Shown piece after piece: positions 49,522 to 56,936 of a stretch of 64,000 nucleotides of DNA; positions within the stretch are counted from its first letter, which is position 1; the number at the start of each line of letters is the position of its first letter. The translations under genes were made by a program, and so were the position numbers. Source of the stretch: Streptosporangium oxazolinicum (lineage in GTDB: Bacteria; Actinomycetota; Actinomycetes; Streptosporangiales; Streptosporangiaceae); NCBI RefSeq assembly GCF_039537505.1, contig NZ_BAABAQ010000020.1, positions 71,983 to 135,982 on the forward strand, given 5' to 3'. The notes below the pieces were generated by a model. That model had not been told where the DNA came from. It searched no databases and was given only the letters and a program-made list of their open reading frames with translations.

Positions 49522-49750
49522 GCGGGGAAGGTTCCTTCCAAAGGGGGGCCGAGCCGCCCGGCGGGGTCCGGGCGGTTCGGCGGCTCGGGAGCGGCAACAG
49601 GTGCGGTCGCCGCCCGCCGTGGGAACGGCGGGGGCAGGGGTGGGCGGGCCGTACGGGGCTGTACAGCCCGCCCGAAGGGCTTTCGCGCGGGGAGGAGCCT
49701 CACCAGATACCGGGACTGCTCAATACCCCCCGAACGAGAGCAGGAGGCAA

Positions 49751-49782
49751 GCCCGGGGGCCGCGTGGTGCGGCCCCCGGGGC
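49751..49782 (-). terminator. Terminator after DUF3846-like gene
   Basis: GC stem of about 13 bp (GCCCGGGGGCCGC) with loop GTGGT, directly downstream of the leftward gene ending at 49789. Confidence 0.7.
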
Positions 49783-49788
49783 AGGCGG

Positions 49789-50148
49789 TCAGTTCACGGA
49801 CAGCGGCGCCCGCAGCATCCCCAGCCGCAGTCGGAGCACCGCCTCCTGGTCGCTGGTCAGGCCGATGCTGTTGCCCTCGGCGTCGTGGCCGCACAGCAGG
49901 GCGGCGCCGTGGTAGTTCTGCCAGATGAACCCGCAGTCGCGGGCGAGTTCCGTGGCGACCGGGTTGACCTCCTTGCCGTCCAGGCCCTCGCCGTCGAGCC
50001 ACATGTCGAGGTCGTCGCGCAGGGCGACCACTTCCACGGTGCGGCAGCCGATCTCCTTGTACATGACGGCCAGGTTGACCTCGGCGCCGTCGGCGATGGC
50101 GACCGTCTCGAACTGGCCGTTCTCGCGGATGAGGAGCGCGTTGCCCAT
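49789..50148 (-). CDS. DUF3846-like protein
   Basis: 119 aa. ALLIRENGQFETVAIADG at the start, DLDMWLDGEGLDGKEVNPVATELARDCG in the middle and LLCGHDAEGNSIGLT near the end match the DUF3846 pattern, common on actinomycete phages and plasmids. Transcribed leftward from a system B promoter with the AGCGG leader hairpin. Function unknown. Confidence 0.75.
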   Translation of the reverse strand: MGNALLIRENGQFETVAIADGAEVNLAVMYKEIGCRTVEVVALRDDLDMWLDGEGLDGKEVNPVATELARDCGFIWQNYHGAALLCGHDAEGNSIGLTSDQEAVLRLRLGMLRAPLSVN

Positions 50149-50174
50149 GGGTGGTTCCTTCCGGTAGGCCGGGG

Positions 50175-50193
50175 GGCGGTGCCGCTCACCGCC
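50175..50193 (-). ncRNA. AGCGG-pentaloop leader hairpin (leftward)
   Basis: On the minus strand GGCGGTG-AGCGG-CACCGCC, between a system B promoter and the CCGGAAGG site of the DUF3846-like gene. Confidence 0.65.
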
Positions 50194-50208
50194 CTGCCCA
50201 ACACCTAA

Positions 50209-50237
50209 ATCTTAGCGTTGTTCTCTAATGTCAGCAA
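50209..50237 (-). promoter_or_regulatory. System B promoter (leftward)
   Basis: Minus strand TTGCTG (50237-50232), 17 nt, TAAGAT (50214-50209), with ATTAGAGAACAACGC in the spacer. Confidence 0.7.
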
Positions 50238-50261
50238 GTCGGTGAGCGGCAAAACGGTAGG

Positions 50262-50555
50262 TCAGTGCCCGGTATTCGCGCACACCCAGCCGGTGCCCTC
50301 GATGAACTCCACGGCCGGGCCGTCGCAGGTCCGGCACGTCGCGATGTGCTGGCAGTCCGCCCCGAGGCAGATCCGCGCGCCGCAGCACAGCGTCTTGTCG
50401 TAGTCGTCCACGGGCGGCTCGTGGCGCCCGCAGTCCTCGCAGTGCCCGGGGGTGTCGAACTCCGTCAGCAGCGGCGTCGGGATGAGCGGCACGACGTAGG
50501 AAACCGGGGGAGCGACAGGCGGGTAAGGGGGGGAGATGGGGGCGAGGGGCGGCAC
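50262..50555 (-). CDS. Cys-rich zinc-finger protein
   Basis: 97 aa from GTG 50555 with GGAG upstream; the longer frame overlaps the surface-protein gene. After a Pro-rich N-terminus there are four Cys pairs: CEDCGRHEPP, LCCGARICLGADCQHIATCRTCDG, WVC, typical of two small zinc ribbons. Its end is 24 nt from the -35 of the DUF3846-like gene. Confidence 0.6.
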   Translation of the reverse strand: MPPLAPISPPYPPVAPPVSYVVPLIPTPLLTEFDTPGHCEDCGRHEPPVDDYDKTLCCGARICLGADCQHIATCRTCDGPAVEFIEGTGWVCANTGH

Positions 50556-50591
50556 GGAGGGCTCCAGTTCGGCGCGTACGGGGGTAGGGGG

Positions 50592-50624
50592 CCTCGCCCC
50601 GCCGCAGGGTGCGGCGGGGCGAGG
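50592..50624 (-). terminator. Terminator after surface-protein gene
   Basis: 14-bp stem CCTCGCCCCGCCGC with a 5-nt loop, just downstream (leftward) of the stop at 50645. Confidence 0.7.
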
Positions 50625-50644
50625 TGGGAGGGGATGCTGGCCTG

Positions 50645-51526
50645 TCAGCCGCGCTTGCGTCCGGTCCCGTTGTGACGGGATCCGCGCTTGCGCAGCGTGA
50701 ACATCAGCCACAGACCACCGCCGACCAGGGCGCCGCACAGCACGAACCCGACGATCAGCCGCCACACCGCGTCGGCCATCTGCCCGGCGACCGCGACCAG
50801 CTGGAGCGCGACCGGCTCACCGGCAGGCGGGGCGGACGACGCGGCGGGGAACACCACTTCCTGGGCGGGCTCCTGGCCGGTGGCCGTGTCCATGACGGGC
50901 ATGGGGGCGGGCGCCCCCGTGAGCACCACGACCGGCGCGGGAGCGGGCGCCGGGGCGGCGCCGACCTGCGGGGCGGGCGCGGTGACCGTGGCCCGCACGG
51001 TGCGCGTCACGGCGGGCTTCGGCGTCGGGGTCGGCGTCTTGACCTTCGGCGTCACCGTGACCGTGACCGTCGGCTTCGGCGTGGCCGTCGGGGTCGCCGA
51101 CGTGCTCGCCGAGGCGGTCGGCGACGGGGTCACCGTCACCGTCTCCCTGGGGGTCGGCGTGGCCGGAGCGGCGGCGGTGATCTCCACCACGCTCAGCTGC
51201 ACATCCCCGGCCAGCGCCAGCCGGTAGGTGCCCGCCGCCTCCGGGGTGAACGAGGCGCCCAGCGACAGCGCACCCGTGCACAGCGGCGCCTCGCGGGTCA
51301 CCAGGGTGGACGCCTGCCCGCCTGGCGTGGTGAGGGTGATGGCCGCCTGGCACACCTCGGAGGCGGTGGCCGCGACCTTCACCGAGTCACCGACCTTCAC
51401 GGTCTGGCCGGAGGTGGGGGCGGTGATGTCGCCGGTGCCCGGCGCGGCCAGCGCGGGGGCGGGCGCCCAGAGCGCCACCACGATGGCGGCGATGGCTGCC
51501 AGGACAGCCAGGGGAGTGAAGCGCAT
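50645..51526 (-). CDS. Secreted, membrane-anchored surface protein of the lysogen
   Basis: 293 aa. Sec signal peptide (VLAAIAAIVVALWAPAPALAAPG), an Ig/beta-sandwich-like domain (about 30-120: SGQTVKVGDSVKVAATASEVC), then a Thr/Pro-rich stalk (TPTPKPTVTVTVTPK) and an Ala/Pro spacer. A C-terminal membrane helix (LIVGFVLCGALVGGGLWLMFTL) and a basic tail (RKRGSRHNGTGRKRG) follow, like an LPXTG-less wall-spanning protein. Expressed from a system B promoter, it may alter phage receptors or cell contacts. Confidence 0.7.
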   Translation of the reverse strand: MRFTPLAVLAAIAAIVVALWAPAPALAAPGTGDITAPTSGQTVKVGDSVKVAATASEVCQAAITLTTPGGQASTLVTREAPLCTGALSLGASFTPEAAGTYRLALAGDVQLSVVEITAAAPATPTPRETVTVTPSPTASASTSATPTATPKPTVTVTVTPKVKTPTPTPKPAVTRTVRATVTAPAPQVGAAPAPAPAPVVVLTGAPAPMPVMDTATGQEPAQEVVFPAASSAPPAGEPVALQLVAVAGQMADAVWRLIVGFVLCGALVGGGLWLMFTLRKRGSRHNGTGRKRG

Positions 51527-51552
51527 TGCGCGTCCTTCCGGTAGATCCGGGC

Positions 51553-51571
51553 GGCGGGGCCGCTCCCCGCC
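51553..51571 (-). ncRNA. AGCGG-pentaloop leader hairpin with compensatory stem
   Basis: Minus strand GGCGGGG-AGCGG-CCCCGCC. Against the other copies two base pairs change on both arms while the loop is kept, direct covariation evidence. Confidence 0.7.
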
Positions 51572-51586
51572 ACCCGGACAACCAAA

Positions 51587-51615
51587 AGCTTAGCGTTGTT
51601 CTGTAATGACGTCCA
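51587..51615 (-). promoter_or_regulatory. System B promoter (leftward, divergent pair)
   Basis: Minus strand TGGACG (51615-51610), 17 nt, TAAGCT (51592-51587), with ATTACAGAACAACGC in the spacer. Confidence 0.7.
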
Positions 51616-51664
51616 CTGAAGTTGGCGGCGAATCTGATTGGACTTCATTACAGAACAACGCTAA
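51590..51664. repeat. Near-perfect 26-bp inverted repeat of divergent system B promoters
   Basis: The segments at about 51590-51615 and 51639-51664 are inverted copies with one mismatch, separated by about 23 nt. They hold both promoters and both ATTACAGAACAACGC operators. Confidence 0.65.
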
Positions 51665-51667
51665 AGT
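51639..51667 (+). promoter_or_regulatory. System B promoter (rightward, divergent pair)
   Basis: TGGACT (51639-51644), 17 nt, TAAAGT (51662-51667); operator ATTACAGAACAACGC in the spacer. Confidence 0.7.
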
Positions 51668-51683
51668 TAGACGTGTTGGTGGC

Positions 51684-51700
51684 GCGGTGAGCGGCACCGC
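51684..51700 (+). ncRNA. AGCGG-pentaloop leader hairpin
   Basis: GCGGTG-AGCGG-CACCGC, 6-bp stem, before the CCGGAAGG site at about 51708. Confidence 0.6.
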
Positions 51701-51720
51701 CCCCGAACCGGAAGGACCCC

Positions 51721-52320
51721 ATGACCGGCACCGTTCGCACCCCGGACCTGCACGTCGAGCACATGTCCAACCTCGCCCGGCAGCTGAACATCACCTCCGA
51801 CACTCCTGCCCGTTTCGCGGTGGGCATGGCCAAGCACCACGCGGAGACCGCCGTCAAGATCGCCACCAAGTACGAGGGTGACCCCGGCGCGTTCGCCGAG
51901 CTCAACACGCAGATCCACCTCGCCCTCGCCTACATGTCCCGCCACGTGGACGGGCGCGGCTTCGAGTGCGTCGCCGACATGTTCGTGACCCTGCGGACCA
52001 TCGCCCAGACCTACCTGCGCGGCCTCAGCCACACCCAGCGAGTCCTCCTCGCGGCCGGACGCGGCTTCCGCCACGCCCAGATGACCGAGGAGAACACCCG
52101 TGCCGGAGGTGACCCCGCCCTCATTACCTGGCTGAACCCCGTGTACTGCCCGACCAGCGAGGCGCTGACCCGCATCCAGCGCGCCGCCGACCGCCGATAC
52201 GAGACCCGCTACCCGGACCTGGCGGGAGCCAGCGCCGACGACGCCGACCGCCGCCACGAACTCGCCACCCCCACCACCTACCGGTTCACCCTCGAATTCC
52301 GCTACGGCCTCCTCGACTGA
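51721..52320 (+). CDS. Hypothetical protein of system B regulon
   Basis: 199 aa, helical. ARQLNITSDTPARFAVGMAKHHAETAVKIATKYEG, then LALAYMSRHVDGRGFECVADMFVTLRTIAQTYL. No family is recognised. ATG 8 nt after GGAAGGA. Confidence 0.6.
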   Translation: MTGTVRTPDLHVEHMSNLARQLNITSDTPARFAVGMAKHHAETAVKIATKYEGDPGAFAELNTQIHLALAYMSRHVDGRGFECVADMFVTLRTIAQTYLRGLSHTQRVLLAAGRGFRHAQMTEENTRAGGDPALITWLNPVYCPTSEALTRIQRAADRRYETRYPDLAGASADDADRRHELATPTTYRFTLEFRYGLLD

Positions 52321-52470
52321 CCTCGCCCTCGCCTGGCCGCCCCGGCGCCTCCGGGGCGGCCCCGGCCGCCAGACCACCAGGCGCCGGCTACCAGAGCACC
52401 GCCCGCCGGGGGCGGTCGTTGCCCCCATGCGGGAGCGGCGACCGCCCCCGATCTTTTGCCGCCAACGCCG

Positions 52471-52499
52471 TTTGCATCATTACAGAACTACGCTAAAGT
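52471..52499 (+). promoter_or_regulatory. System B promoter
   Basis: TTTGCA (52471-52476), 17 nt, TAAAGT (52494-52499); spacer has ATTACAGAACTACGC. Confidence 0.7.
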
Positions 52500-52513
52500 T
52501 GGAGGTGTTGGAA

Positions 52514-52536
52514 GGGGCGGTGAGCGGCACCGCCCC
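52514..52536 (+). ncRNA. AGCGG-pentaloop leader hairpin
   Basis: GGGGCGGTG-AGCGG-CACCGCCCC, 9-bp stem, followed by CCGGAAGG. Confidence 0.7.
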
Positions 52537-52554
52537 GATGCCGGAAGGAACCCC

Positions 52555-52890
52555 ATGATCACCAGAGCCATCTCCTCCATCCCCGACCCTCAGGCCCTGT
52601 CCGAGCACCTGCACCTGGCCATCGCCACCGGCGAACTCACCCCCGCCGGAGCGGTCGCGTTCATCTCCCACCTCGCCCCCACCCTGACCCCCTTCGAGGC
52701 CCGCTGCATCTTCCGGCGCGGCGATCACCACCAGATGGCTTGCTCCTACGACCTGGTCACCTTCAAGCCCCGTTACGGCCCCCGCCTGCGAGTCTGGGAG
52801 CGCGTCGAGGGTTCGGAGAAGGGCATCCCGGTCATCCCCGAGATCGCCGAGAAGTACAGCCCCGACATCACCTGGTTCACCGACCTGTGA
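52555..52890 (+). CDS. Hypothetical protein of system B regulon
   Basis: 111 aa. ALSEHLHLAIATGELTPAGAVAFISHLAPTLTPFEARCIFRRGDHHQ, then a short beta segment (LVTFKPRYGPRLRVWERVEG). No family is recognised. It is followed by a hairpin GTGCCGCCC/GGGCGGCAC (52897-52926), whose loop contains AGCGG. Confidence 0.6.
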   Translation: MITRAISSIPDPQALSEHLHLAIATGELTPAGAVAFISHLAPTLTPFEARCIFRRGDHHQMACSYDLVTFKPRYGPRLRVWERVEGSEKGIPVIPEIAEKYSPDITWFTDL

Positions 52891-53021
52891 TCCACCCGTG
52901 CCGCCCTGCCACACAGCGGGGCGGCACCCCGCCCGATCGACCTCCAAGGCGCGGACCGTACGAGCGGCGTACGGCCCTGGCCACCACCACCGGAAGGAAC
53001 CACCGGAAGGAACCACCTCCC

Positions 53022-54041
53022 TTGCTCACCGTCCACACCTCCCCTCGCCAGGGCATCATCGTGCTCGGCACCACCCGCGCCGATCGCCGCGCTCTCGGCA
53101 ACCGCAAGAACGGCGGCGCCGGGCTGCGCTGGTCCGATCACATCGAGCACGGCGACGAGGTCGGCGCCTGGTTCGTGCCGCACTCGCAGGGCAAGCACAA
53201 CTCCCGCAACCGGGCCCGCGCCCAGGAGATCGCCACCCACCTGCGCGGTCTCGGCTACCAGGTGGCTGAGGAGACCAGCGACGAAACCCGAGATGTCGCC
53301 GAGGCCGAGGCCGACCGCGCTGAGCGCGCCGACGACCGCGCCGACCGCTTCGCCCAGTACGGGCGCAACGCCGCCAACCGCGCCACCAGCCGCCGCCGCG
53401 CCTCCGACGCCGCCGTCGAGGGCATCCCCGCCGGGCAGCCCGTCATGTCCCGCCACCACCGCAACGCGCTCGACCGCAGCCACACGAACATGCGGGCCGC
53501 GATCGACGAAGACCGCCGCTCCGCCTACTGGGGAAGCCGGGCCAAAGCCGCCGCCCGCCTCCAGGAACACCGCCTCGACCCCGGCACCACCCAGCGGCGC
53601 ATCAAGAAGCTCACCGCCGACCACAGACGCACCCAGCGCGCCCTGGACGGTGTGAACCACCACGGCCACCCCACCACCAACGGGCCCGCGACCGGCGAGC
53701 ACCGCGAGCGCCTGCTGTTCGAGCTCGGCGAGCTCGCCAACCACCTCGCCTATTGGGAGGACCTCATCACCCAGGCCCAGGCCGACGGCGTGAAGATCTG
53801 GGGGCCCGCCGACTTCACCAAGGGTGATTTCGCCCTGCGTGACGGCCACTGGGTCGAGGTGATCCGCGTCAACCTCAAGTCCCTCACCATGCCCGCCCTC
53901 GTGGCGACCGCTGGCCGCCTCTACACCCGCAAGGAGGACTCGCCGTACTCGTGGACCGACCCGTTGCCCTACGACAAGGTGCAGGGCCGTCTCAGCGCGG
54001 CTGAGGCCGCCGAGAAGTACCCGCCCACCACCGCCCCGTAA
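53022..54041 (+). CDS. DUF3560 family protein
   Basis: 339 aa. GIIVLGTTRADRRALGNRKNGG, GAWFVPHSQGKHNSRNRARAQEIATHLRGLGYQV, a run of DRAERADDRADRFAQYG repeats, IPAGQPVMSRHHRNALDRSHTNM and RRSAYWGSRAKAAA match DUF3560, typical of conjugative and phage-plasmid DNA. Function unknown. TTG start with CCGGAAGGAACC; the duplicated CCGGAAGGAACCACC upstream leaves two possible ribosome sites. Confidence 0.8.
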   Translation: MLTVHTSPRQGIIVLGTTRADRRALGNRKNGGAGLRWSDHIEHGDEVGAWFVPHSQGKHNSRNRARAQEIATHLRGLGYQVAEETSDETRDVAEAEADRAERADDRADRFAQYGRNAANRATSRRRASDAAVEGIPAGQPVMSRHHRNALDRSHTNMRAAIDEDRRSAYWGSRAKAAARLQEHRLDPGTTQRRIKKLTADHRRTQRALDGVNHHGHPTTNGPATGEHRERLLFELGELANHLAYWEDLITQAQADGVKIWGPADFTKGDFALRDGHWVEVIRVNLKSLTMPALVATAGRLYTRKEDSPYSWTDPLPYDKVQGRLSAAEAAEKYPPTTAP

Positions 54042-54046
54042 CCCCC

Positions 54047-54077
54047 TGGTGCCCGCCCGAGCGGCGGGCGGGCACCA
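54047..54077 (+). ncRNA. AGCGG-pentaloop hairpin with long stem
   Basis: TGGTGCCCGCCCG-AGCGG-CGGGCGGGCACCA, perfect 13-bp stem unlike the system B leaders in sequence, with the same loop, right before CCGGAAGGAACC of the next gene. Confidence 0.7.
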
Positions 54078-54097
54078 CCACCGGAAGGAACCCCCTC

Positions 54098-54874
54098 GTG
54101 ACCCTCGACGCTCCCACCCGCCGCCCGGCCGACCCCTGCGACACATGCAGCGCGCCCCCCGGCCAGAAGTGCGCGCACAACTGCCCGCGCCGCCCGTACG
54201 ACCCGGCCACCAACCCCACCAACGACGAACGCGCCGAGTACGCCGACGCCGCTCTCACCGCCTACGCCGCCAACCACTACCACGCCCCCGACGACGACCT
54301 CACCCTCACCGGCAACCTCGACCAGGCCGCCCGCGACCTCATCGGCAACCTGTTCCACCGTCTCGACCGCGCCGGACTCCACCCCGGCCACCTCCTGCAC
54401 GCCGCGTACACCCGCTACGCCCACGAGCAGCACCACGGCGAGCCCGGCTACACCAAGTCCACCGCCTACACCCTCGGCTGCGACCCCGCCCAGGGGTGCG
54501 GCGCCGACCCCGCCCAGGGGTGCGGCGCCGACCCCGGCCAGGCGTGCGCGTGGAACTGCCCCACCTGGCGGCAACCGCCTGCTGAACAGCCCGCTGAGGA
54601 ACCTCAGCCCGAGACCCCGCCCGCTCCCGACCTGCCCGCCTGGACCGTCGTCGGCCTGCTCGACCTGGACTACGCCCCGCCCCCGCTGTACGTCGCCGCC
54701 GTCCTGCCCGGCAACACCCCCATCCACGACAGCCGTACGAAAAGCGGCCCCGGCGGGCACCTCCAGCGCTGGGCCGCCACCGTGCGGGCCGCGACCGCCG
54801 ACGAAGCGGCCACGCTCGCCGAGCGCCAGGCCCTCGCCTCTCCTCCCGACGACGAGCACGACGACGACGTCTGA
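54098..54874 (+). CDS. Cys-rich protein with 8-residue tandem repeat
   Basis: 258 aa. CDTCSAPPGQKCAHNCPRRP at the start and CDPAQGCGADPAQGCGADPGQACAWNCPTW near 130-155. The latter is encoded by about 2.5 tandem 24-bp units starting at 54481. The last part WAATVRAATADEAATLAERQAL is a DUF-like helical end. A relative of the next gene through the CAWNCP/CAWGCPSW motif. Confidence 0.6.
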   Translation: MTLDAPTRRPADPCDTCSAPPGQKCAHNCPRRPYDPATNPTNDERAEYADAALTAYAANHYHAPDDDLTLTGNLDQAARDLIGNLFHRLDRAGLHPGHLLHAAYTRYAHEQHHGEPGYTKSTAYTLGCDPAQGCGADPAQGCGADPGQACAWNCPTWRQPPAEQPAEEPQPETPPAPDLPAWTVVGLLDLDYAPPPLYVAAVLPGNTPIHDSRTKSGPGGHLQRWAATVRAATADEAATLAERQALASPPDDEHDDDV

Positions 54875-54896
54875 CCCCGACGCCCCGTGAACACCC

Positions 54897-54931
54897 GGCT
54901 GGCCCTGCCCGAGCGGCGGGCAGGGCCAGCC
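54897..54931 (+). ncRNA. AGCGG-pentaloop hairpin with 15-bp stem
   Basis: GGCTGGCCCTGCCCG-AGCGG-CGGGCAGGGCCAGCC, perfect stem, third stem type with the same loop, followed by CCGGAAGGAA. Confidence 0.7.
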
Positions 54932-54951
54932 ACCACCGGAAGGAATACCCC

Positions 54952-55665
54952 GTGAACAGCCCCCTCACCGACCAGCCCGCCCCCACCGACGGCGGCGCCG
55001 ACGACTCCGGCGGCCTGACCAACACCGACCGCGCCGACCGCGCAGCCTCCCCCCTCCAGGCATTCGCCGACGCCAGCTACAACGCGCGAGGAGACCGCGA
55101 CCTCACCGACCCGACCGCCGCCGAGCAGAGCGCCCGCGACTACATCACCGACCTGTGCCACTTCCTTGACCGCCACGCCATCGCCCCCACCACCGCCCTG
55201 TACAGCGGCTACGACATGTACCTCCAGGAGCTGGACGAGGACGACGCAGGCGACTCCCCGGCCGCCGCCCACGTCCGCCCCTGCCCCGTCTGCTCCGCCG
55301 ACGCCGCCAAGCCCTGCGCGTGGGGCTGCCCCTCCTGGTCTCCCCCCGCCCCCTGGCGCCGAGCCGCAACCAACCCCTACGACACGCCGCCCGAGCAGGC
55401 CGCGCCGGGGTACGCCGTCGTGGCCGCCCCCACCCTCCACCGCACCACCATTCAACTCCCGGCCGCGCCGCCCGCCGAGCAGCCCCCGGCCGACGACGAG
55501 CCCGACCCCGAGCCCGTCATGGTGGACCTGGCCGAGATCGTCGATGGCCAGGGCGCCCTCGAAACCTGCGGTTGCGGCGAGTGGATCACCTGCTACGACG
55601 GCGAGTGGTTCCACATCTTCAACCCGGCCCTGGTCGGCGCCGACGACCACGACGCCGCCCCCTGA
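54952..55665 (+). CDS. Paralogue of the preceding Cys-rich protein
   Basis: 237 aa. NPxDRAASPLQAFADASYNARGDRDLTDPT-type N-domain similar in layout to the neighbour, then CPVCSADAAKPCAWGCPSW, a Pro-rich spacer, and an ETCGCGEWITCYDGEWFHIFNP zinc-like end. Tandem duplication is inferred from order, shared CAWxCPxW and similar hairpin leaders. Confidence 0.6.
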   Translation: MNSPLTDQPAPTDGGADDSGGLTNTDRADRAASPLQAFADASYNARGDRDLTDPTAAEQSARDYITDLCHFLDRHAIAPTTALYSGYDMYLQELDEDDAGDSPAAAHVRPCPVCSADAAKPCAWGCPSWSPPAPWRRAATNPYDTPPEQAAPGYAVVAAPTLHRTTIQLPAAPPAEQPPADDEPDPEPVMVDLAEIVDGQGALETCGCGEWITCYDGEWFHIFNPALVGADDHDAAP

Positions 55666-55685
55666 CTCCTGCATCACCCCACGAA

Positions 55686-55722
55686 GGAAGGGGCGTCCGC
55701 CACACCGGCGGGCGCCCCTTCC
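55686..55722 (+). terminator. Terminator
   Basis: 16-bp stem GGAAGGGGCG..CCGCC with loop ACACC-like, just after the stop at 55665 and before a system A promoter. Confidence 0.75.
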
Positions 55723-55745
55723 CCGTACCTGCGCAAACGAGAGCA

Positions 55746-55773
55746 GACACTAACCTCCGTCACCGTCCACTCT
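55746..55773 (+). promoter_or_regulatory. System A promoter-like motif before lysis genes
   Basis: GACACTAAC, 13 nt, CACTCT (55768-55773). The preceding CGTACCTGCGCAAACGA (55724-55740) nearly repeats the stretch at 46069-46085. Confidence 0.65.
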
Positions 55774-55829
55774 TCCTCCCCGAGACGCCAGGACACCCCG
55801 TCCTGGCCGCCAACCGGGAGGGCAGACGC

Positions 55830-56639
55830 GTGGACACCATCCAAGCTCGGCACTACCACCGAGGCCGAGTCACCGGCGCCCCCCGCGTCATCGTCATCCA
55901 CACCATGGAATCCCCCGAGGCGGGCACCACCGCCGAGGACGTAGCCCGCTACTTCCAGCGCCTGCCCGCCGACCGGCCCGCCTCCGCCCACATCAACGTG
56001 GACAACAACTCAGCGGTCCGCTGCGTCGCCGACGCCGACACCGCGTTCGGCGCCCCCGGCTGCAACGCCGACGGCCTGCACCTGGAGATGGCTGGCCGCG
56101 CCGGACAGAGCACCTCCCAGTGGGCCGACGCCTACAGCATCGCGATGCTCCACAACGCCGCCCGCGTCGTCGCCGCCTGGTGCGCCAAGTACGACATCCC
56201 GGCCCGGCGCCTCACCCGCGCCCAGCTGCGCGCCGGCGAACGCGGCATCGTCGGCCACGCCGACGTCTCCGCCGTCTACCGCCGCTCCGACCACTGGGAC
56301 CCTGGCAACAACTTCCCGTGGGACTGGTTCATCAACCTCATCCGCCAGTACCTCAAGGGCGAAACCCCCACCCCCGCCAAGCCCACCCCAGCCAAGCCGA
56401 ACAAGCCCGTCGCCAAGCCCTGGCCGGGCCACCTGATGCGCTACAACCCCGCCATCCCCCTCACCCGCCGCGACGACGTCCGCGCCTGGCAGCAGCGCCT
56501 CAAGGACCTCGGCTACACCGTCACCGTGGACGGCCTGTTCGGCAAGATGACCGCCGCCGCCACCAAGGTCTTCCAGCGTGAGAAGAAGCTCACCGTGGAC
56601 GGCATCGTCGGCCCCGCCACGTGGGGAGCCGCCTGGTGA
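55830..56639 (+). CDS. Endolysin: N-acetylmuramoyl-L-alanine amidase with PG-binding domain
   Basis: 269 aa. Amidase_2 domain (about 5-165): VIVIHTMES (zinc His), HINVDNNSAVRCVADADTAF, GIVGHADVSAVYRRSDHWDPG (second His and Asp ligands). A PT/K-rich linker (TPAKPTPAKPNKP) leads to a C-terminal PG_binding_1 domain (DVRAWQQRLKDLGYTVTVDGLFGKMTAAATKVFQREKKL). It cleaves the peptide-glycan bond at lysis. GTG start after GGGAGGG; a long upstream frame is a shadow. Confidence 0.9.
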   Translation: MDTIQARHYHRGRVTGAPRVIVIHTMESPEAGTTAEDVARYFQRLPADRPASAHINVDNNSAVRCVADADTAFGAPGCNADGLHLEMAGRAGQSTSQWADAYSIAMLHNAARVVAAWCAKYDIPARRLTRAQLRAGERGIVGHADVSAVYRRSDHWDPGNNFPWDWFINLIRQYLKGETPTPAKPTPAKPNKPVAKPWPGHLMRYNPAIPLTRRDDVRAWQQRLKDLGYTVTVDGLFGKMTAAATKVFQREKKLTVDGIVGPATWGAAW

Positions 56640-56902
56640 CCGGCTGGCTCATCCTCATCTACCTCGTCGGCCTGGTCATCACCGCCCGCAAAGCCACCTT
56701 GGCCGAACTCAACGCGGGCATTTTCGCCCCGATTGAGGCCCGCGCCTTCGGCTTCGCCATCGGTCTGTGCTGGCCCTTCATGCTCCTCGCCCTGCTCATC
56801 ACCGGCGGCCTACCCAAGACCGACGTCCAGCTGCGCGCTGACCTCGCCGCCCGCGACCGGCGAATCGCCGAACTTCAAGCCGCACTCCGCGCCCGCCCCT
56901 GA
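56636..56902 (+). CDS. Membrane protein next to endolysin (possible second holin)
   Basis: 88 aa. Two hydrophobic helices (WLILIYLVGLVITA and FAIGLCWPFMLLALLITGG), then a charged coiled-coil tail (RADLAARDRRIAELQAALRARP). It overlaps the endolysin stop by 4 nt, the standard place for a holin or lysis regulator. Confidence 0.65.
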   Translation: MTGWLILIYLVGLVITARKATLAELNAGIFAPIEARAFGFAIGLCWPFMLLALLITGGLPKTDVQLRADLAARDRRIAELQAALRARP

Positions 56903-56936
56903 CCCCTGCACCACCCACCGAACGGAGAACCCCGTC

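Noticed and set aside
49731..49770. Degraded system A-like stretch (AACGAGAGCAGGAGGCAAGC)
   Set aside because: The core is not GACRCTAAC, no -10-like box follows, and no rightward gene is there; it lies beside a leftward terminator.
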